Assembly: GCF_031143425.1 (NCBI RefSeq)
Contig: NC_090444.1
Location: 1,314,291,324-1,314,355,323 of the forward strand
Reading direction: 5' to 3'
Source of the DNA: Pleurodeles waltl
Lineage: Eukaryota > Chordata > Amphibia > Caudata > Salamandridae
Length of the DNA: 64,000 nucleotides
The stretch's first letter is position 1. Every line of letters begins with the position of its first letter. The notes beneath the pieces were generated by a model. The model saw only the letters and a program-made list of their open reading frames with translations. It was not told the origin of the DNA and ran no database searches. Made by a program: the position numbers and the translations under genes. Shown in pieces: positions 56,340-64,000 of the stretch.

Positions 56340-56589
56340 CCTCCCCCCACCCCCAATTAAATAAACAAAACAATATTGGTGTTTTCATTTTCACAGAGAA
56401 CTAAATCAGTGCTCTGTGAGAGATTTGTTGCCTGCCGCAGTTAAAGATATCTCTCTTTAGAGGGACAGTCAGGTCACTTCCTGATAAGTCTTTCGTCCTT
56501 AGTTAATGGAATCCAAACTTTCGTCATTTAGGGAAATTTACTTACATGTATCCAACCTATTGCCGGATATAAACATAATGCAACCTTAT
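56340..56589. other. Unassigned sequence
   Basis: A short stretch after the TA/CA flank of the DIRS. Nothing recognised. Confidence 0.4.
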
Positions 56590-56930
56590 TAAGGGCATCC
56601 TACATGTTGCAGCAGATCCCACCCACGGCCTGAAGGAATATGGCCACATTACCCCTTCCTGACAGAACTCTAGTGATTCCTCTTGCTGGCCTCACCATCT
56701 TCAAAACCAGCTGCATCATTTATAAAGCCACTTATCTTGCAGATAAGCTCACCAAAGAAGAACTAATAAGTGAAAAACAAAAAGAAAAAAACACGTCTGC
56801 AGGCCTTTTTCCATCGATGCACCCAGCATCTTGAACATCATCCTCATCTCCAAAAGAACCGTAACAACGCTACTCTAATGTATAAAACAGATGAAGACAG
56901 ACTTCTTTAAAGAACACTACATCACACTGC
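56590..56930 (+). pseudogene. CR1/L2-like LINE RT C-terminal remnant
   Basis: In mixed frames the plus strand reads KEYGHITP, then LTIFKTSCIIYKATYLADKLT (the last 20 residues of it in one frame), which resembles the HITP...LHWLP...FK...IIYKA...YLADLL region near the end of CR1/L2-type reverse transcriptases. It is followed by a Thr/Leu-rich end like the usual TFKKHLKT. The rest of the element is missing, as expected for 5'-truncated LINE copies. Decayed, and the assignment rests on short matches. Confidence 0.4.
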
Positions 56931-59900
56931 ATTAACAGGTACCTCTGATATCACTTGCTGATTTTGTGCTTGGCTTTGATCCTGTACTGTGTGCTACAGA
57001 AATACCACATACATCGTTTTAAATTAGAAAGCCCTTGAGGACACTTATTTCTTGAATAAAGCAAACTTTCACTTCCAAACTCCTTTACTAAATTGAGATA
57101 ATCCACAATTCATTTGACTCCTATCTAAAATACTATGATCAACAGCCGATCATATCAGACAGCCTGGTTTCCCAACACAAAACACTTCAAAGACATCATT
57201 TACCTTTTTATTCTTTTTTGGGCGCAGAAAAAGGTAAATGGATAAAACATCAGTAGATGTGTGTAAATGTTGCTCATAGAAGCTGCAAAAAAGTTATGAA
57301 AACACAAAGACCAGATGGCCAAAAATGAGAGAGAACATTTATCCGGTTTGACTAGCTTCTCAATAGTCTCTCGGCCTTGACTGGTGTGTTGAGCTCAATT
57401 GCTTTTTGTAATTCATTTAAAGGAGACTACTGCAAATGGTCAAACCATGTACCTCAAAAGTTGGAATTAAACTTTAAATAATGACAACTTGCAACACAAT
57501 TATCTTCATCATGAGACTTAAAATGCTTTCCTATTACCGACATCCAGTCCTGGTTTGATGGTTAAAAACTGATCCACAAAACTCAAATAGGCATGTGTAT
57601 CACTTTAAGGATGATAATGCGATAATTGAAGATGATATACTCCATAAGCTAAACCTTGAGACCATCATGCTTATTTGTCAAATAACTGCTAAGCTTCAGA
57701 AAATATAGCTATGTCACCGTTATCTGAGAAAATGCTTTATAGCAGCATGGTTTGATGCCACTCATTAAAGCTCTATTAGGTGACATGAGAAAAGCCCCAT
57801 CACCATAGAGACAATAAGAACCATACCGGAAGCAGAATCAGGTGTGAGGGATTTGTCAAAATGCCTATCAACATTGAAATTAGATCATGCTTCCTTTAGG
57901 AAGGAAACTGGTCAGTCTCTGATAAATCTCTTGGTGGAAAGATTTGCCCAAATCCTTGATAACCTTAAGGTGGCCAATGTTAAGGAGACATTGGGAATTT
58001 TTTCCAGTAAGATGACCTTTAGAACTGTATGGCTTGAAATAAGAATACGGAATTAAACAAACTGACTCACAACCATATATGTGTCTCTGCTTCCAGAGGC
58101 AAACTCTAATATCTAGAATAGAGTGTGTCTCTTGATGTCTGGGAAGGACAGCCCAAAAGGGTGAACCATCTACAAGGAACATAATGTATGCTTATAATCT
58201 GTTTAAATTGGTTTGGAAGGAAATGTTCGGCTATCTTTGGTACTGGTAGCAAGAGTAGACCATGCAAAAGTTCTCCAAGGTTCTGCCAAAATATTGTTTT
58301 TTTTTTTTTTTTTTAAATACTGCTGCACAGAACAAAAAAAAAAAGAAGAAAGACATATGCGATAAAGGATATAGTGTTAGAGGATTCAGTGAACTTTTGA
58401 AAAAGAGTCCCTCATTTATTGTAAGACAAGCTCTGCAATGTCGGTGGAATGATACAACAATCAGCTTAGGAGAGAGAAATACCCACTCTAGGCATATTTA
58501 AAATAAATGGTAACTGTAGGTCCACAGAAAACTGCACTTTCAAGCCAGCCAGAAAGCAGGGAAATTCAGGGGTTGGAAGCCTCAAACCCGCAAATCATAT
58601 GTTCTTTAAGAATGGAAAAATTTGGAATAGAGAGAAACACAACCAATCGGGATGAAAAAAACTGTTCTGTAATGAAAAACACATCCATGTGCAAAAAGGA
58701 CATTACTCAAGTTATTGATATATCTGAATGTCTGGACTGTTCCAGCTCTGGTGTTAACAGAAAGGTGAAAGGGTGATGCGCACAGTTGGTGGTGACAGGT
58801 CTGCACTACAAGGGTATGTCTTGCCAACTAGCTCTGAAGCGCAGAGCCATTCAAGACCTTAGAAACTGGTTGGATGTTTCTTGGTCCTCTTCTCTTCTGC
58901 ATCAAGGTCTCCAATACTTATAAAGATGTTGGATACTGTCGGGATTTTGATCCTACAAGTGTTTCAACTGTTTTTAACACCTGAACATTTGAAAATAACT
59001 GCAAACAAGATATACAAATTGGGGGGCCGGAGGGGTGGCAAAAATCACATCTCTGGCTTTAAAGAGTTTATGCTTTTGGGAGGGTGAACACAGAAGCTAT
59101 CTACCCTCCAGCTTTAAGACTATCATAGGACCTCGACACTAGTTGCAATATCAGGTGAAGCTGAAAAATAGCAAAGTACTGATGAGTTGACAGACATCTA
59201 AACCAAAGAGGCTGAGTAAATGTCAGCTGGGAATTTCCCAAAGCAGTTCACATTTCAACAAAAGCAAGGTAAGCTGCCTTTGTTTCTTCTACTCTATTGA
59301 GGCGGGTTAATGTAAATAGACAAAAAGCAGTCCCTCCCATACCGCAAGCTCTGTCCTGCTCTCTACGTGTGTGGGTGTACAAAGGTCTTACAGAGTATGC
59401 ATGTCCTGCCAACGCACACATTCCATACACCATAAACTGTTCTGCGTCATATCCTGGAGTCGCACAATGAAATCTTACCTGTAAGTTTCTTAAACAGACC
59501 ATCAAAAACATGCATTACAATTGTAATGAAGGACTGCACATGAGAATGTATCTCACATTTAAAGTATGTAAACTAATACTTTATAATAATAACAAGAGCA
59601 AAATATCTGAAAGAGAGGATTTGATCATTTATTTTGATCTTCCACCTTATTTAAGTTTAAGACACGAGAAAAGTCAGGAAAGCAAGCACAAAAGTTCCCA
59701 ATGAATTTTCCAACCTTTGTCTAAATTGGAAAACAGAGAAATTTTGGTGCAGCTGTTAAAATAGGCTTTCCGAGAAACCCCATATATTCGGACATCGTTG
59801 TGGACGGCTTTATTTCAAATTAAACAATGTTTTTCATGTGGATAAAGGAGAGAAAATAATTAAACGTAACTAAACGTACAAAGACAGTTCTTCCATGCTC

Positions 59901-62135
59901 TCTCCTGCGGTTAGTCTGCATGACAACTGCAATTGCTGGAATCCTTTAAAAAGAAGGATATATGCACCTCATATCCAGAAATCCGATGAGTCATCTTTAA
60001 CTTTACTTGGGCATCTGGTCTGTACATTCCTAACCTGCCCAACATCAGTGTCACTATTAGAAAAAAAAGAAAAATTGCTTATGTTCTCAAAGAAACAGTA
60101 CATTTTAAGCTAACTAGAAGCGTACATATTGAACACTGACTTTAAGTTCCTTGTAGACGGTCTTTCAAAAACACAGTTTCGTCTGTACCGACAACACATT
60201 TGTAAAGAGAGATGCAAAGGGAATCCGAGCCACCCTTATTCTTCATCAGAGCTCCAAGAGTTACTCAACTCTCCACTCCAAGAACGAGCTGGCAAGTCAT
60301 CGCCCTAGATGCCTTATCGGCCTGACCCTTTTCAGTTAAAACTCTAGGCTGCTATCTACACAGTTCATTTAACTTGCCCCTCTTTTTCTTCCTCTTCAGA
60401 AAAACCTTGCTTTCCTACTTTCTAACTTACACCTTCTCTTTCCATCTTCCCCACTTAAAAGACCAGTCATCTCTCCACCTTCTGGCATTTCTATAAACAA
60501 CCCCTCAACTTTTTCACACCTAAGAACACATACCAACATAACCACTGCTTCTTTTCTGCTTTTCCACCCTTTCATCTCTGATCCAGTTTGTCATCTGTTC
60601 TCTAAAGACATACCTTAGTCCAGGAGATTTTGAGGATGGTATTTCCCATCAATTATGTGGTGTAACCAAATAAACAAGAATTACCAAAGCCAACAGGTCT
60701 GCCATTGACAGGATAAAAGGATGGTTAATTTTTGTTATTAATTGTTATATGGCATGTATATGTCTCAAAAATCCGAATAAAGCAAAGGAAACCTGCCACC
60801 GCCTTAAAAAAACAGGCAGCCATAGGGTTATAAAAAAAAAAATGCAAATTTAAATAAAAACAAATATTTAGCTTTAATGAGCTACTATGTGTGCTTCCAA
60901 GAAGGAAGAAGTGTTTAGAACTGTTACAGAACTGGTATTCAGTTCAGTAGCTGTTTTGAAACCGGTCGTCGCCCCCCACCTTTTTGCTGCCGTGGTTTCC
61001 TGGTGCAGGGCAAACAACCCTAATCTACCAGGGCCCCAAAGACCAGCTCTGAATTGTTTGTAGCCACGGGGCAATAGGTAATTGCACTGTCCCACAGTAT
61101 GCTCTGGGTCCCCCAGGCCAGGATGTGCCTATCCAGAGGCTGAGACTTTTAGCAACTTTAAATGAAAACTGTGCTATAAAATGTGTTATGACCTAATTAA
61201 AAAGAAGTGCGGCACAGAGCAATCAGACACAGGCAATGTGTAAAGCGTTTGTGTAACCAGTGACACAATAAATACACCATAAAAGAGACTTCACGCAAGG
61301 TTATATGCAAATATAGTATATTGTATATAGCATAGACCAAAAGGGCAATGCTCATAAGTTGGAGCGGTACCTTTCGTTGGGCTGGGCTGGGCACACCCAA
61401 GCTGCTGCCGCCATCGATCTCTGGGCCGGGCTCAGAGAGCGACCTCCTTCGCGCGACCTGGCCACTTCAGGAGCCCCGCTTTCAGAGAAGAGCCTCCATC
61501 ACAACCACACAGCTTGCCATGGTGGGGCCCCCTAGGCGAATCTCTGAGGGCTGTGCAGCGCTAATGCAGACACGAGAAGGGGGCCACAGACCACTGGCAA
61601 TCTAGGTCGGGTTGCCAATCGAGATTCCCTTGCCAGGAACTGCACTGTAGATTAACACGAAGGTTCCTGGCAAATACAGATCAGAATGGACTGCTCAATC
61701 TGGGCTGCAGCACCTGCACTTCATGGGTAGGCTGGGCAGAAGTGGTTCATCTGCGCTGATTTCAGCAAGAAGTAGAAGATGAAGGCTCACCACACGCTAG
61801 CTTTGACAAACAGGGGGCACCTGACCACAGTTCCTCAAGTAGCCTGCTGCTGCTGGACTCCCAAGTGGTAGAGTACCACGGCAGAGGGGCTCCGTTATGT
61901 ACCACTAACAATACGCCTCCAATCAATTCTGACCTAGCCTTACATAAACAGATAATGAAACAGCATGATTTTCAGCTAACATTGTGGATTTGTGTACTTT
62001 CAATATAGGATGCCAGAGGTAAGGTGCAAACTGTGTAGTTCATTCCATGCCTAAAGGATCTACACAGCTGCTCTCTATACCAAGCCTGATATTTTTGCAG
62101 AGTGGTGCCACTGTGTAGCCTCTGTATGTAGCTAT
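56931..62135. other. About 5.2 kb without recognisable features
   Basis: AT-rich. Frames of 60-100 codons at 57.8-58.8 kb (both strands) were read and show no known domain. Homopolymer A/T runs at 58297-58314 and 60831-60841 and an AATAAA near 60777 hint at old retroposed pieces, but no family is assignable. Confidence 0.4.
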
Positions 62136-62138
62136 TTA

Positions 62139-62843
62139 GGGCCAGATATATCAAACATTTTTGAGATCGCAAATGGCCCAATGGCCGCATGTCAAGTCTA
62201 ATGTGCGATTCGGTAACTTGTTTAGGAATCGCAAATTGGATTTGCAACTACAAACCAATTCGGAATTAGGAAGGAGCGTGTCAAGGGCGTCCCTTCCTAA
62301 TACCAAATTCCAGAGGTATATATGAATGTTTTGTGACCCAAATGTGGTCGCAAAACATTCACATTTTACCGCCCATTGAAAGTAGGTGGTAACTCATTTG
62401 CAAAGGGACCCCTTCCCCTTTGTGAATGCATGCAAAAACATTTTTTAAGAGCAGGCAGTGGTCCCAGGGACCACTGCCTGCTCTTAAAAAATGAAAGAAA
62501 ACTTTTCATTTTTAAATGCATCCGCTTCCCTTTAAGGAAAACAGGTTGCATTTAAAACATAAAATAAAAAAAGATTGCTTTATTTAAAAGCAATCACAGA
62601 CATGGTGGACTGCTGAGCCGAGCAGGCCACCATCCACCCCTGTGATTGTAGCCATTCGCAATGGGTCGCAAATTGCAACCTACTTCATGAATATTAATGA
62701 GGTAGGTCCATTTGCGAGCCCTTTCGAATCGCTATATGAAACTCCTGGAGTTTCATACATGCAAATAGCAATTACTTAATTGTGATTCGCAACAAAAATA
62801 ACAATTTGGTATTCACTATTGGTAATAATGATATATCTGGCCC
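62139..62843. mobile_element. PIF/Harbinger-type non-autonomous element, 705 bp
   Basis: The left end GGGCCAGATATATCA and right end TGATATATCTGGCCC are perfect 15-bp inverted repeats, flanked by TTA on both sides (62136-62138, 62844-62846), the target duplication of PIF/Harbinger transposases. No transposase frame is present. Inside are several smaller inverted repeats, including a perfect one at 62439-62493 and the pair AAAGCAATCACAG / CTGTGATTG around 62600-62650, so the transcript or single strand would be highly folded. A different family from the MITE at 3892. Confidence 0.9.
62439..62493. repeat. Perfect 27-bp-arm hairpin inside the Harbinger element
   Basis: The arms 62439-62465 and 62467-62493 are exact reverse complements with a single A between them; the inner part reads GCAGGCAGTGGTCCC/A/GGGACCACTGCCTGC. 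Arm perfection contrasts with the normal divergence of old repeats. Confidence 0.95.
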
Positions 62844-62846
62844 TTA

Positions 62847-64000
62847 TTGTCTTAAACCTGTGAGAGATCTTGGCAGGTTTTCCCCCATTTAGCAATAGGT
62901 TCCAGCATGGAAAATAACCTAGATGCTCAACAGTATCTTGCTGTTTACGTTTTGAAGGAACAAAATGTTTTTTTTTTATATTGAAAAACATTATGTTTGG
63001 TGCATTCTTACTTATTAAGACTCATTCTTACCTATTAATATTTTAAGAACTCATTCAATCGGTGAACCAATGCACTGCATTCAGTAACCTTTGCAGACTC
63101 TATCTTAAAATGGTCCAATCAAAAAGGGTTGTTAGCAAATAATATTACAGGAATATGCTACCATTCCAACATAAGCAGGCAGCCCTTCAACTTTTGTGTT
63201 CTCAGAGGCATATTTACAATACATACTTAAAAAACACATGTACAAGATGATACTGTGAACATCCTGCAAAAGGCAGAAGAGGTTAACGGAGGGAAGTGAG
63301 CCACTTCCCAATCGGTTGCACAGTGATCATAACATGGCTCTGTGAAAGAGGTAAAGCTTGCCCCTGTCGAACTCCTAAACAACTAGGAGGAAGCAGGGAG
63401 GAGTTTAGTTGGTTTGCCCACCTCTTCTCTTTGATCCCAGATTGATGAAATAGGCTATAGTTTGCCAATAAGAGGCAAAATATATAGGATGTTAGACCAG
63501 GTCCATTAGTGTATTAAGGCAAAAGTTACATTGATGCTGGACATGGGAGTTGGTGAGCGCTAAGTTCTGATAAAAGACCATTGCCTCACTGACACTGCTG
63601 ATCGAAATCTCTCAGGAAAGTGTACAGTTTCATTTTAATGAGCATTACCTCATATTCACGGGTACAGGGAATATATATCCTTAGCAAGGAAAGTTGCATT
63701 TTATGTCAATCCAAGCAACAAGTCTGTTCAATTGAAAATCTCTATGTATGCAGTCAAAAAGCAAGACAGATGCAGTGGAGTGAGAATCATTTATCTACGC
63801 TACAAGGTTACAACAAATGTGGGGCGCCACATAGGTGATCTCTAAGCCTCTTCTGTATTGGTACTATGAAGTACTGACTATGAATCTGCCAACAATACTC
63901 ATGAAACTGCGACCTAGATGGTGGCATGCAGGCTGTTAAAAAGCTTGAACAGAACAGTCCAATTTTGTTGAAAATGCTTCTACAATTTTACATCAAAGCT
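62847..64000. other. Unassigned sequence, no gene seen
   Basis: AT-rich with short frames only; nothing recognised up to the window edge. Confidence 0.4.

Noticed and set aside
57844..58776. Frames of 70-100 codons on both strands as host exons or transposase
   Set aside because: No recognisable domain, no consistent splice sites, and similar lengths arise by chance in this composition.

Overview
The window looks like non-genic, repeat-saturated DNA from a very large vertebrate genome, most likely a urodele amphibian and probably a newt of the Pleurodeles kind. The reasons are the mix of elements (two DIRS retrotransposons, a Ngaro element, a Penelope-like element, three L1-clade LINEs, PIF/Harbinger and hAT miniature elements), the decayed state of every open frame, and long featureless AT-rich stretches. 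The species is an inference from this repeat mix; no database was searched. No intact host gene, rRNA, tRNA gene, CRISPR array or bacterial-style operon was seen. The only possible host coding sequence is one cysteine-rich candidate exon near the left edge.

Layout. 0-13 kb: candidate exon (263-432, minus), a hAT-type MITE with 8-bp target duplication (1589-1723), a near-perfect palindromic Harbinger MITE with TTA duplication (3892-4081), a copy of a long unclassified repeat (about 4900-5480), a TA microsatellite, a degraded L1 with ORF1 and endonuclease remnants (about 8460-11440, plus), and two local repeat arrays (11.9-13.3 kb). 13-23 kb: mostly unrecognisable sequence. 23-28 kb: the N-terminal part of a Penelope-like reverse transcriptase (minus), next to a Ngaro element carrying RNase H, tyrosine recombinase and SGNH-hydrolase genes (minus). 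A Penelope-type terminal-repeat remnant lies on the far side, which suggests the Ngaro sits inside the Penelope element. 28-35 kb: featureless sequence, a 1.1-kb degenerate satellite (30.4-31.5 kb) and a second copy of the long unclassified repeat in the opposite orientation (33.1-34.6 kb).

35-56 kb is a block of retroelements side by side: an L1 with its 5' leader but no 3' end (35390-41112, minus; a tRNA-derived SINE lies in its ORF2), a DIRS missing both ends (41113-44358, minus), an L1 beginning at its ORF2 start (44345-49420, plus; interrupted by a 0.95-kb LTR-like segment), a purine-rich low-complexity stretch, and a structurally complete DIRS (50452-56309, minus) with inverted terminal repeats and an internal complementary region. 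56-64 kb holds a small CR1/L2-like LINE remnant, 5 kb of unrecognised sequence and a 705-bp Harbinger-type element with a perfect 27-bp-arm internal hairpin (62139-62843).

How the parts relate: each autonomous element encoded its own mobilisation proteins (RT/RNase H plus tyrosine recombinase for DIRS and Ngaro; endonuclease plus RT for L1; RT for Penelope), and the MITEs and the SINE would have depended on such proteins in trans. All copies here carry stops, frameshifts or truncations. The most interesting structure is the second DIRS: its recombinase frame stays free of stops for about 1.6 kb upstream across the whole RT/RNase H region, in another frame, and the older DIRS copy shows the same alternate frame open in several blocks.
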